Assembly: GCF_002099425.1 (NCBI RefSeq)
Contig: NW_018344004.1
Coordinates: forward strand, 5,173,501-5,237,500
Origin: Phascolarctos cinereus
Lineage: Eukaryota > Chordata > Mammalia > Diprotodontia > Phascolarctidae
Reading direction: 5' to 3'
DNA length: 64,000 nucleotides
Shown: piece by piece, positions 55,235-64,000 of the stretch
Numbering within the stretch: the first letter of the stretch is position 1
How the letters are laid out: every line of letters starts with the position of its first letter
Program-made: the position numbers and the translations under genes
Notes under the pieces: model-generated
Told to the model about the DNA's origin: nothing
What the model saw: only the letters and a program-made list of their open reading frames with translations
Databases searched by the model: none

Positions 55235-55492
55235 AAGAGAACAAACATTTATTAAGTGCCTATTATATGCCACACATTTTACTAAGCACTGATCAAATAT
55301 TATCTCCTTTGATTCTCACAACAGCCCTGGAAGGGAAATGCTATTGTTACTACAATTTTGCAAGTGAGGAAATTATGGTAGACAGTGGGTGAAGTGATTT
55401 TGCTCGGGGTCACACAGCTAGTAAGTGTCTGAGACCAGATGTGAAATCAGGTCTTTTTGACTCCAGGCCTAGCACTCTATCTACTGTAACTC
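55235..55492 (-). mobile_element. MIR-type CORE-SINE
   Basis: 'aacatttattaagtgcctat', 'tttgattctcacaacagccc', 'acacagctagtaagtgtctg' and 'ccaggcctagcactctatct'. The tail begins with an L2-type 'atttattaagtgcc'. Confidence 0.9.
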
Positions 55493-56317
55493 TAGGAGTA
55501 AAATATGATAGAACCATTCAGCTAGGTTTCTTCTAGTTTTACTTGATGTCTCTGAGTATGTTACAGCTTCATAGATTATTGAAAAATTGGGATGAATTTT
55601 TAAAGCCTAAAAAATGGCTAACTCATGTTCCACCAGAGTGTGGTTATTTTTTGCGCATTACAGACCTCAGCTTTATCTGGGATGCCTATCTTTAAATAGC
55701 AAAATTCCAAGTTGTGATCGTTTCAAATCTGTTTAATAAGCCTAACAGTGACTTTGCTTGTCAAGCTCTTCATCATTTACATATCATAACTGCAGATGAA
55801 TTTGGTTAAGATGTTTTAAGTTAAAATTTACAAGAAAATCTTTCAAAAAGTCTGCCTTAGTCTTATTTGTGCTAGTTGACAAGAATGAAATAAAAAAAAA
55901 TTCTTGCATGTCATGCAATTATATTTAGGAAGGTGTTATGGGTATTGTAATGAAAGGGTTTTCTCAATTTAGGAGATGGAGATGGATAGAAGAAAGAGCA
56001 CCTTGTGATAGGTGTTTTTGTGTGCTATTCTAAGGGTTTAAAAGACAAACACAAAATACTTGTCAAGTAATATCTTTCTCCTGTGCCTTAAGATGTGTCT
56101 TATATGGCTTTATATAAAACAGAATTCAATTATTAAATTACCAGGAGGAAGGGTGGCTCTAGGTGTGTTACAAGTCATGATTTCTTTACAATAAGCTCTG
56201 CCTCTAATAGTGTCATGCAATAAAAGAACATTCAAGAAGTTTACACTTATAAGTAGTTTGTTGTGTTTAATAAGAGAATTTTATTGCTAACGGACAATAA
56301 TTTTGGATATTTACCTG
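55493..56317. other. Unassigned sequence
   Basis: About 820 bp, AT-rich, nothing recognised. Confidence 0.4.
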
Positions 56318-56522
56318 GAAATTTAAGGTTTACAAAGTATTTTATATTCATTATCTAATCTGATTTGTACCAAAAGCTGAAAGTGCTGTAGGCATTATTA
56401 TCACCATTTTACTGCAGTGAGAGGTTTTGTGCAAAGTTACATGGTTAACAGATGTGTGAGGCAGGAATCAAACACACATATTCCTAAATTCCAGGAATTA
56501 ATTCATTATATCATGCTGTCTC
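56318..56522 (-). mobile_element. MIR-type SINE, degenerate
   Basis: 'tttaaggtttacaaagtatt', 'ttatcaccattttactgcag', 'caggaatcaaacacacatat' and 'catgctgtctc'. Confidence 0.7.
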
Positions 56523-56603
56523 TTTGTAAAGAGAATAAGATGAAAGATTAATGCTATTACTTCATTTACTATCTCTACATTCGAGAACACAGAACAATGA
56601 TAA

Positions 56604-56670
56604 AAACCATAGATAGATTGATAGATAGAACAATAGATCAATTAATAAAGATATATGGATATATAAATGA
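56604..56670. repeat. Degenerate (GATA)n tract
   Basis: 'agatagattgatagatagaa' then 'atagatcaattaataaagat'. Confidence 0.7.
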
Positions 56671-57536
56671 AATATTCATTATACATTATTTGTACAAAAT
56701 TAATACAATGAAATTATGACATATCAAACTTACTTTTACCAAGGAAGCATAGATTGAAGACAATTTTTCCTTAGAAAAAAAATTATTATAACTATTTATT
56801 TATGAGTAAATCTCAAATTCTAATGTATTTTTAATTATTTGATTCTCCTGGCATTCTTATTTTTTACTGCGGGATATCTAAATTTTTTAAGACATCAAAA
56901 ATTATTAAATCTTCACTAAAAAATGTAATACCAAAAAATATCAAGTTGATTTTAACAAATATTTGCTTAGTTCCTATTGTGTGAATAGTAATGTACTTAT
57001 GGAAGAAGTTTCGTAGAATTAAAAACATTGAAAATTACATAAAATTTGCTTTCAATTAAATGGACATGGTAGAAAGTTTTAAAGAACCCGAGAAAACATG
57101 TTTTCTTCAATTTTGTTAATTGGTTCTTAGACAATGCCCATCATGTCAAATTTTCTAGAATGAAAAGTAAGTAATTTCTGGTAAAATTATTAATTTTCCT
57201 TTAACCCAGACAATCTATCTCGCTATACATTTATGAAAATTTATCATGGTTGCTGAACTAAGGTTAATCCCAGGGTATATAGGCTCCAGGGGAAATAGTA
57301 ATAGGGAACTTGCTCTCTCCCTTTTATTTTTCTACAAATGAAATCAGTTTTAAATTTACATGAAGAACACTGTGAAATGAAAAAAAAAGCCATCAAAGGA
57401 CTCACTATGGAGTCCACAACGGTAGAATGGAAGCCCCAACACTTGATCTTTGTTTTGAGGGATAATATTGGGAGAAGGGAGTCTCTGGAATGATTCTATG
57501 TGAAAGGCATCTAAGCCTTTTTTTAAAAGAATGAAC
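56671..57536. other. AT-rich unassigned block
   Basis: About 870 bp, nothing recognised. Confidence 0.4.
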
Positions 57537-57786
57537 TAGTGGCTAGGTGGCTCAGTAGATAGAGTGCTGGACCTGGAGTCAAGAAGTATCTTCCTGAGTT
57601 CAAATTTGACCTCAGACACTTACTACCTGTGTGACTCTTGCTTAAATCACTTAATCTTGTTGACCTCAATTTCTTAGTCTTTCAAATGAGCTGGAGAAGG
57701 AAATGACAAACCTCTCCAGTATTTTTGCCAAGAAAACCCCAAATGGGATAATTAAGAATCAGACACAACTGAAAAACAACTAAATA
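57537..57786 (+). mobile_element. MAR1-type CORE-SINE
   Basis: 'ggctaggtggctcagtagat', 'ttcaaatttgacctcagaca', 'cttactacctgtgtgactct', 'gagctggagaaggaaatgac', 'ccaagaaaaccccaaatggg' and tail 'cagacacaactgaaaaac'. Confidence 0.94.
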
Positions 57787-57868
57787 AGCCACGATATTAA
57801 TTTTATTACAAAGAATATCATATATATTCTTGGCTTCTCCTGAGGTATTTTATACTGTGGTTTATATA
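57787..57868. other. Unassigned spacer
   Basis: Nothing recognised. Confidence 0.4.
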
Positions 57869-58018
57869 TCTTTTTTTTTAAAGGCAATTGGGGTTAAGTA
57901 ACTTGCCCAGGGTCACACAGCTAGTAAGTGTCAAGTGTTTGATCTGCAATTGGATTTGAACTCAGGTCCTCCTGACTTCAAGTCCAGTGCTCTATCCACT
58001 GCACCAGCTGGCTGCCCC
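57869..58018 (-). mobile_element. WSINE1-like SINE
   Basis: Poly(T), 'ggcaattggggttaagtaac', 'ttgcccagggtcacacagct', 'tttgaactcaggtcctcctg', and head 'ctgcaccagctggctgcccc'. Confidence 0.9.
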
Positions 58019-58030
58019 AATTAAACATTT

Positions 58031-58176
58031 TACTTTTTTTTTTTTTGGTGAGTCAATCAGGATTAAATGACTTGCCCAGGGTCACACATCTAGTAAGTGT
58101 GTTAGGTTGGATTTGAACTCAGGTCCTCCTGACTCCAAGGCCAGAGCTCTATCCACTGCGCCACCTAGCTGCCCCT
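58031..58176 (-). mobile_element. WSINE1-like SINE (second of a pair)
   Basis: Poly(T) of about 15, 'ggtgagtcaatcaggattaa', 'tgacttgcccagggtcacac', 'tttgaactcaggtcctcctg', head 'gccacctagctgcccc'. It has the same orientation as its neighbour, 12 bp away. Confidence 0.92.
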
Positions 58177-58231
58177 GTTCTGTGGTTTGTAAGGGTATGG
58201 ATAACCAGTGGCTGTTGCAATCAAGACTTTC

Positions 58232-58380
58232 TCAGGAACTTAAGAGTTTTTAGAGAATTTCTTAGAGTATTGAGAAGTTAAGTGACTTGCCCAGGATCAT
58301 ACAACCAGGATACATCTGAGGGAGGACTTAAATTCAGATCTTCATCCTAAATTCTTTGCCAGTCCTCTATTTACAAAATC
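58232..58380 (-). mobile_element. CORE-like SINE of uncertain family
   Basis: 'gagaatttcttagagtattg', 'agaagttaagtgacttgccc', 'aggatcatacaaccaggata' and 'gacttaaattcagatcttca'. Confidence 0.75.
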
Positions 58381-58507
58381 ATATGTCTTTCATACCAAAT
58401 GAATTAATATATGTAAAGTCTTTTATAAACTTTTATTTATAAACTTTTTATTTTATAAACTATTATTATTAATTGTGATTCATTGTTAAATCAAAAATTG
58501 GGTCTTA
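58381..58507. other. Unassigned AT-rich
   Basis: Tandem-like 'ataaacttttatttataaac' text near 58425-58460. Confidence 0.5.
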
Positions 58508-58577
58508 TAAAGAAAACCCCAGATACAGTCACAAAGAGTCTGACATAACTGAAACTACTGAACAACAACAACAAAAA
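58508..58577 (+). mobile_element. MAR1 3' tail fragment
   Basis: 'aagaaaaccccagatacagt', 'cacaaagagtctgacataac', 'tgaaactactgaacaacaac'. Confidence 0.85.
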
Positions 58578-59047
58578 GAAAACTGGTGCCTTTGTCAACA
58601 TAAAGCATGTAAGTGATTTTAAAATGTCTGAATGGGTGTCTGGTACCTATTTTTTCTTCTTTTTTGGATGATAAGTTGATTTTTTTTTAATACCTAGAAG
58701 GGCTACACTGCAGTTCTGCCACTGAATATCAGGAATATTTGATATTCTTATTTTACCTATTGTTGTAAAATGATGTCTTGGTTATTTTTCTGAATTAATA
58801 CGACTTAGTTTACTTTTAAATTCTTTAAACTAACAATGGGAGAAATGGTCCTTTCCAGTCGGGCCTTCCTCTAACACAACAAAAAGTTTAACTTTCTTTC
58901 TGGTCTGCTTCTCAGAAATGAAATCTGTATTCAGTATGCAACTTTTCTCCTGAAGTGCTTGGAGAATGAGAGAAAATGGTCCATTTTCATTTTAATGAAT
59001 CATGCTGTAGAATAAATTTACATGATGTTAATACCGAGAACTGGAAG
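58578..59047. other. Unassigned sequence
   Basis: About 470 bp, nothing recognised. Confidence 0.4.
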
Positions 59048-59190
59048 ATGGCATGGTATAATGCTCATAATAAAGGATTTAGGAACCATGACAGTTCTGG
59101 GGTACAAATTCTGGTAAGCCATTCATGTGTGACTTGGGATAAGTTACTCGAGCTCCTAGTTTCTTAGTCAATTGAGATGGAATGCTACAA
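59048..59190 (+). mobile_element. MIR-type SINE, degenerate
   Basis: 'gatggcatggtataatgctc', 'gtgtgacttgggataagtta' and 'ctagtttcttagtcaattga'. Confidence 0.6.
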
Positions 59191-59427
59191 AGAGGTAGTG
59201 AGTGCATCACTGAAAATCAGCTCCATGAAGTTGAAATGAAGGTAAACACTGTAGCAGGGCTTTGTTTTCCATCAAACACCACAGAAAACAGAGAACAGTT
59301 TTAGAGATTAAGCCATAACTTAATATGGGGTCTTATAAGTTATCCTGAAAGCAGCTTAAACTTTTGCTGAAAAAAGATTCCTCAGTATAATTATGCACTT
59401 AAAAAAAATCTGACTGGACCCATGATT
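59191..59427. other. Unassigned
   Basis: Nothing recognised. Confidence 0.4.
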
Positions 59428-59518
59428 TCTTTTTTCTTTCTCTTTCTTTTTCTACCTCTGTCTTTCTTTTTCCTTCCTTCATTCCTTCCTTCTTTTCTGC
59501 CTTTATTTCTTTGCAAAT
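59428..59518. repeat. (TTTC)n/(CCTT)n pyrimidine tract
   Basis: Irregular CTTT and CCTT units on the + strand. Confidence 0.9.
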
Positions 59519-59757
59519 AAAGTTTATTGTTTTCAATTAAGCAGCATTAATTTTCTCTCTTTCCAGACCCCTGATGATGAAGAATGTTTTCTACCTCTTC
59601 ATAGAGAGTCAATGGACTCAACATGAAGAATGAGACATTTATTTTTGGAAATGGGCAGTGTGGGGATTTGTTCTGCTTGATTATGAGCTTATTGGTATAG
59701 GGAATTCCTGATGAGAAAATTTCCTCTACCAAAGGAGATCAGCACTTGGTCTTCAAT
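59519..59757. other. Unassigned
   Basis: Nothing recognised; a 61-codon reverse frame is not supported. Confidence 0.4.
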
Positions 59758-59910
59758 TTAAAGTCTTAGAAATTTGTCTAGGAGGTTGAGAGTGACATTA
59801 AGTGATTTGCCTAGGGTAATACAGCCTGTATGTATCAGAGGTAGATCTTGGTCTTTACAGCTGTGAAGACAGCTTTCTATCCACTATACCAGGACACCTC
59901 TATCATATCA
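59758..59910 (-). mobile_element. CORE-like SINE of uncertain family
   Basis: 'aaatttgtctaggaggttga', 'taagtgatttgcctagggta', 'cagcctgtatgtatcagagg' and 'ctttctatccactatacc'. Confidence 0.7.
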
Positions 59911-60129
59911 TGCATTTACAAATCATACAAGGAAGTAAATATGGAGGTTGCATCCTACGTGTCTGAGTGGAACTCCCCCTTTCATGACTAGTGGAATCTT
60001 GGGGTGTCCAATATTTGAACCCCATCTTCAGGTAAGATCTGAAAAAGGAGTCCCTGTTGCTACTCACACTGACTTGCAGTTGAGGTGTTGGGGAAGGGTT
60101 TTGAGAGGTTGGAAGTAGGATACTAATGT
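59911..60129. other. Unassigned
   Basis: Nothing recognised. Confidence 0.4.
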
Positions 60130-60186
60130 ACCTGGCAGACTAACTGGTACCTAGTAGGTGCTTAATAAATTCCTGCTCATTAATTT
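60130..60186 (+). mobile_element. L2 LINE 3' terminus
   Basis: 'gtacctagtaggtgcttaat' 'aaattcctgctcat'. Confidence 0.75.
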
Positions 60187-60602
60187 ATTGTTACAGAGCT
60201 ACAGGAAACAATAGGCTAAGGAATTTTGACTCTTACACTTTCAGCATGGAGCCTCAGGGCAAAGCAACTTGGTAACACAGACATAGTGCTTGCATTCTCC
60301 TGTCATGGAATCAGTATGCTGAAAAGTCACCTCTACTTTGAAGGGATTATTCAAATGGACGATGATATGCCTTTTCCACAAATATAATTTTCATATATGA
60401 ATAAGATGAAAAGAACAGTCAGTTACTCAGTGTACAGTGGAAAATGATCTGGATTTCTTTAGGATTTAAACTGATTTGTGACTTATCAGTTGCTGATCAG
60501 AGCTCATACACACCTTCTTATCATGCGTGCTTCTTGTCTGTGTACCCTCAATGAACCCCTTAAGAAGAATCCATTGAGTATGCACAAAGAAATTTCAGGG
60601 AA
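60187..60602. other. Unassigned sequence
   Basis: About 420 bp, nothing recognised. Confidence 0.4.
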
Positions 60603-60695
60603 ATCATCTAGTCCAGGCCTCTATTTTAAAGAAGAAGAAACTGAGGCTTCGAGAAGAATTCAAATGACTTGTTCAATAACTATTCTTCACTCTTG
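60603..60695 (-). mobile_element. MIR3-type SINE fragment
   Basis: 'catctagtccaggcctctat', 'agaagaaactgaggcttcga', 'aatgacttgttcaataa'. Confidence 0.65.
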
Positions 60696-60734
60696 ATATA
60701 CTTGAATCTGAGCTTTGCTACATAATAATACCAA

Positions 60735-60987
60735 TAACAAAAAGTAATAATAGCATTTATGTAGGACTTTAAGGTTTATGAAGCACTTTGCAAAGATTAT
60801 CTTATTTTTTCCTTATAAAAAGCCTGGGAGGTAAGTGCTATTATTATCCCTACTTTAGAGATGAAGAAACTGAAGCAGACAGAGGTAAAATGAATTGCCC
60901 AGGGTTACACAGGTAGTGTCAGAAGGTGGATTTGAACCCATGTCTTCCTGTCTCAGATTCAGCACTTAACCCACTAATTGCCTATGC
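60735..60987 (-). mobile_element. MIR-type CORE-SINE
   Basis: 'taatagcatttatgtaggac', 'tttaaggtttatgaagcact', 'tattattatccctactttag', 'tgcccagggttacacaggta' and 'tttgaacccatgtcttcctg'. Confidence 0.92.
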
Positions 60988-60992
60988 TTATT

Positions 60993-61165
60993 AACTATAT
61001 GAGTGGTTTTTTTTTTTTTGGTGAGGCGATTAGGGTTAAGTGACTTGCCCAGAGTCACACAGCTAGTGAGTGTTATATGTCTGAGGATGGATTTGAACTC
61101 AGGTCCTCCTGACTCCAGGGCCAGTGCTGTGTCCACTGTACCACCTACCTGCCCCAACTATATGA
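60993..61165 (-). mobile_element. WSINE1-like SINE with exact 10-bp target duplication
   Basis: Body 61003-61155: poly(T), 'ggtgaggcgattagggttaa', 'gacttgcccagagtcacaca', 'ttgaactcaggtcctcctga' and head 'accacctacctgcccc'. The 10-mer aactatatga lies at 60993-61002 and again at 61156-61165. It is one of the best-preserved elements in the window. Confidence 0.96.
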
Positions 61166-61258
61166 CTTTTGTCAAGTAACTTTGCATCTCTGGGCTTCAT
61201 GTCCTTATCTTTAAAATAAGATAAACACTAAAGTGTCTTACAGCTAAAAAATCGATGA
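61166..61258 (+). mobile_element. MIR-type SINE fragment
   Basis: 'gtcaagtaactttgcatctc', 'tgggcttcatgtccttatct', 'ttaaaataagataaac'. Its left side is cut by the WSINE1 insertion. Confidence 0.55.
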
Positions 61259-61259
61259 T

Positions 61260-61496
61260 ATTGTGTTGTTCATTCGTGACTGACTCTTCTGTGACTCCTA
61301 TTTGGAATTTTCTTGGCAGAGACCGGACTAGTTTGCCATTTCCTCCTTTAGCTCATTTTACAGATGGAGAAACTGAGGCAGAGTGAAGTGACTTACCCAG
61401 GGTCACACAGCTAATAAGCTTCTGAGGTCAGATTTGAATTCAGATTTTCCTAACTCCAGTCCCAGTTCTCTGTCCACTGTGACACCTAGCTGCCCA
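61260..61496 (-). mobile_element. MAR1-type CORE-SINE
   Basis: 'tttggaattttcttggcaga', 'gccatttcctcctttagctc', 'attttacagatggagaaact', 'acacagctaataagcttctg' and head 'gtgacacctagctgccc'. Confidence 0.94.
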
Positions 61497-61663
61497 TGAT
61501 CCTGTACTATTCTTTATAGTACATCATGTGGGGAAGTCACTGATGGTAATACATTCCTTCTGTTCACCATGCCTTTCTCCAATGACTTTTGATTCACCTA
61601 TAATTGTGAGATTGTTTGGAAATGTTTGGAGATGTTCTATCATTGAACTAACATTAATGTTCA
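61497..61663. other. Unassigned
   Basis: Nothing recognised. Confidence 0.4.
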
Positions 61664-61666
61664 AAG

Positions 61667-61703
<37 letters not shown>

Positions 61704-61827
61704 CATGTGTGTGTGTATATGTGTGTGTGTGAGAGACAGACAGAGAGACAGAAAGACAGAGAGAAAGAGACACAAAAAAGAGAAAAGAAGAGAAGGGAAA
61801 AGACACACACACACACACACATGCACA

Positions 61828-61876
<49 letters not shown>

Positions 61877-61893
61877 CGAGAGAGAGAGCGCAA
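61664..61893. repeat. Compound microsatellite (TG)n-(GAGACA)n-(CA)n-(GA)n
   Basis: TG run, purine GAGACA/GAAAGA units, a CA run of about 10 units, then about 28 GA units with GCGA interruptions. Six overlapping frames are repeats, not proteins. Confidence 0.97.
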
Positions 61894-62004
61894 ACACTTG
61901 GTGTGTATAGGTTCCTGTGATATCATTGAGAGAAATCCAAAGATAAATAAGATGTAGTCCTTATTCTCAGGATTGATAATCTAGCAAATGGGAACTATTC
62001 TTTA
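61894..62004. other. Unassigned
   Basis: Nothing recognised. Confidence 0.4.
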
Positions 62005-62268
62005 GAGGTGGTATGATAGAGAGAGCTCTAGATCTCGAACTGGGAAGACCTCAGTTCAAAACCGGCCCCAGACACTTACTATCTGTGTGACCCTTGGCAT
62101 GTGACTTTTCTTCTATCTGCCTCAGTTTCCGCATCTATAAAGTAGGGACAATAATATCACCTACCTCCCAAGGCTATTGTGAGAAGCTAATGAGATGATA
62201 TTTGTAACGTATTTTGCAAGCCTTAAAGCAGTATATAAATGCTAGTTGTTATTATTCTCATTATCATC
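62005..62268 (+). mobile_element. MIR-type CORE-SINE, complete
   Basis: Head 'aggtggtatgatagagagag', 'cagttcaaaaccggccccag', 'cttactatctgtgtgaccct', 'cctcagtttccgcatctata', 'caaggctattgtgagaagct' and tail 'gcagtatataaatgctagtt'. Confidence 0.94.
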
Positions 62269-62489
62269 TTGCATAAAGAGTTCGTACTTTAGATTATTAG
62301 TGAAGTACCACAGGAGCTGTATGAAAAATTGGTACTTTTTTCTCCACAGATTACATAAATGAAAGTGATTCCATTTTGTTCACTATTTATCATGGTTACT
62401 TTCCAAAGTAGACTGAAAGACCAGTGTTGTATCCAGGTTTTATAGGGACTGATTTCAAATCAGTGACCAAATTCACTGCTCTAAGGATC
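62269..62489. other. Unassigned
   Basis: Nothing recognised. Confidence 0.4.
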
Positions 62490-62695
62490 ACAAGACCATA
62501 GATTTAAAGCTGTAAGGGACCTTAGAGATTATCTAGTTCAAACCCCCTCGTTTTACAGATGAGGAAACTCAGGCCCAAGGGCTCAGCAATTTGCTCAAGG
62601 TCACAAAAGTAGTTAGTAGCAGAGCTAGAATTTAATCCTAGATCCTTTGATACAAAACCCAGAGCACATTTCTCTACACCTGGCTGGCTCCCCAA
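62490..62695 (-). mobile_element. MIR3-type SINE
   Basis: 'aagctgtaagggaccttaga', 'gattatctagttcaaacccc', 'ttttacagatgaggaaactc', 'tttgctcaaggtcacaaaag' and 'tgcttacttgaa'-like end 'acacctggctggctcccc'. Confidence 0.9.
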
Positions 62696-64000
62696 ATTAC
62701 TCAAAAACTTGGATGCCCAATAAATAGAAACGTATTATTTCTGACATTATATATCCCCTTCCTTAGTAATATCACCTTGGTAACACTCCGGAGAAGTAGA
62801 CAGAATGTTAGTTGGCAGATGAGATAGTAGTCATAGGTTATGAGTTTGGGTTATAAAAAATGTTCATGTGTCCACAGTTATGGATTCCTGATGCTAGGGT
62901 ATCTACTAAACAGACTATTGAATTCAACAGCACCTCTACACAAGGGACTTGGAGCCTAAAGTTCACAGTTCTTTGCACCTTGGGAAAATCTACAATTCTA
63001 CTGGTTTATGTCAGCATGCTACTTCTGGACATTCTTGCCTTGAAATATTTTCAGTTTGTTAGTGTGTAGGAATGCATTTTGATCGTTATTTGAATTTTAG
63101 GGCAGATAATATATAAGAAAATGTGTATTTTGTCATTTCTAGTTACATGTATGCTGAATTCAAAATTGGACATTATTTAGTGGGTTGAAAAGTATGTACC
63201 AAAGGGGCCACCTAAAAGGAAGAAAATTGGAATCTAGTTAAACAAACCAAAACAAATCAAAACAGGTGCTCTATATATCACATGGAGACTCAAGAGGATT
63301 CTCAGTCCTGGAACTTTGAGAGATCACTTTAACCCTTAGCATTTTGTTTAGTCAATGAAGCTAGCTAGCAAATCTAATCATTGAATTGGGACCAAAACTT
63401 TCCCTATTCATTGTTGAAACCAATGTCTATTTATATTCATTTATTGAGACATTTGTTAACTTCTTGTAATTATTCAGCCCCACCCCCCTGCCCTCCCATT
63501 TCTGTAGCCTCTTGGTCTGGTTTATGGGGAGATTAAAGAGATTATCAATAGGACCAGTGTTGAAGAAGTGGGAGGTGGCAAGGAGTAGCAAATGCCCATG
63601 GCAGAGGGTGTACAAGAAGGGAGAAGCAGAAGGATTAAACATTGGTCCTAAAGGTGCTGAGCTCTGCTTTATAACATATGTATTATTGTCACCATTATAA
63701 TTAATGATAATACTTGACTTTTATTTATTATCCATTAATTAATAATTATTGATGATAAATTAATCATTATTAATTAGGAGAACAGTTAATATTACTACAA
63801 CCACTATATACCCTTAGCTCTAGCAGACCAGAAGGTGATAGCTCTGGATAACAGTTTCACCTGGTTCTGTCTTTGAACCTTAGTAATCATCTACTGGCAT
63901 CAAGAGCACAAAAAGTTGCTATAGTGACTGGATCATAAAGCTACAAAGTTTATCTAGGGGGTTGGGATTTACAGACAATACATTCAATCTCTATTTGTTT
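62696..64000. other. Unassigned end block
   Basis: About 1.3 kb, AT-rich. It holds an AT hairpin (63736-63776) and frames of 62-71 codons with no domain. No repeat family recognised. Confidence 0.4.
63736..63776. repeat. AT-rich hairpin
   Basis: Arms 63736-63750 and 63762-63776, 15 bp each, match at 14 of 15 around an 11-base loop. Confidence 0.75.

Noticed and set aside
61524-61926. Six overlapping 78-130-codon frames on both strands
   Set aside because: They read through a compound microsatellite; composition is Val-Cys, Thr-His, Arg-Glu or Leu-Ser repeats.

Overview
The window looks like marsupial DNA with no recognisable protein-coding gene. It is AT-rich and built from old vertebrate repeats: L2 and L3/CR1 LINEs, MIR/MIR3-type SINEs, marsupial L1 ends, and many MAR1-type CORE-SINEs whose 3' tail (tail words cgactcttcgtgacccca / actggagtggtttgcc) resembles BovB/RTE. 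Four short SINEs ending in a 'cctcacc'+poly(A) tail look like the WSINE1 group of Australian marsupials, and I saw no Monodelphis-type SINE1. My guess is therefore an Australidelphian marsupial. Family names are recalled from consensus sequences; no database was searched.

Layout. 0.3-7.7 kb: L2, L1 3' ends, and an L3 copy interrupted by a MIR and a palindromic mariner-like MITE. An L1 3' end sits inside an L2 with a 14-bp target duplication. 7.7-13 kb: sparse old SINEs in unassigned sequence. 13-17 kb: antisense L2, L3, pyrimidine microsatellites and two copies of an unclassified repeat with an L2-like 3' end. 17.7-22.3 kb: MAR1 with a doubled head, a short hAT element, L3, an RTE-like 3' end, L2 and a solo retroviral-type LTR. 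22.3-27.1 kb: almost repeat-free. 27.1-28.4 kb: L2, a compound microsatellite and a hybrid SINE. 28.4-34.4 kb: mostly unassigned, with a hAT MITE and L2. 34.4-40.3 kb: MAR1, MIR, L2, a possible LTR, WSINE1 and a 5'-end-only L1. 41.9-45.1 kb: two L2 copies, the first including open-frame (ORF2) sequence and a near-perfect 50-bp hairpin. 45.1-49.0 kb: repeat-poor. 49.0-54.7 kb: L3, a 1-kb antisense L2 with a microsatellite inside it, and a 1.4-kb L3 reverse-transcriptase remnant carrying a MAR1 with an exact 12-bp duplication. 54.7-64 kb: SINE clusters, microsatellites and an unassigned end.

The short open frames (all 148 codons or less) fall in microsatellites, LINE/SINE bodies or unassigned sequence and none resembles a known host protein. 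The window is best read as intergenic or intronic. I found no convincing undescribed biological system. The most interesting signals are the hairpin in the L2, the unclassified L2-tailed repeat, the hybrid and doubled SINEs, the L1 fragment that keeps only its 5' end, and the repeat-poor blocks that could hold conserved regulatory DNA.
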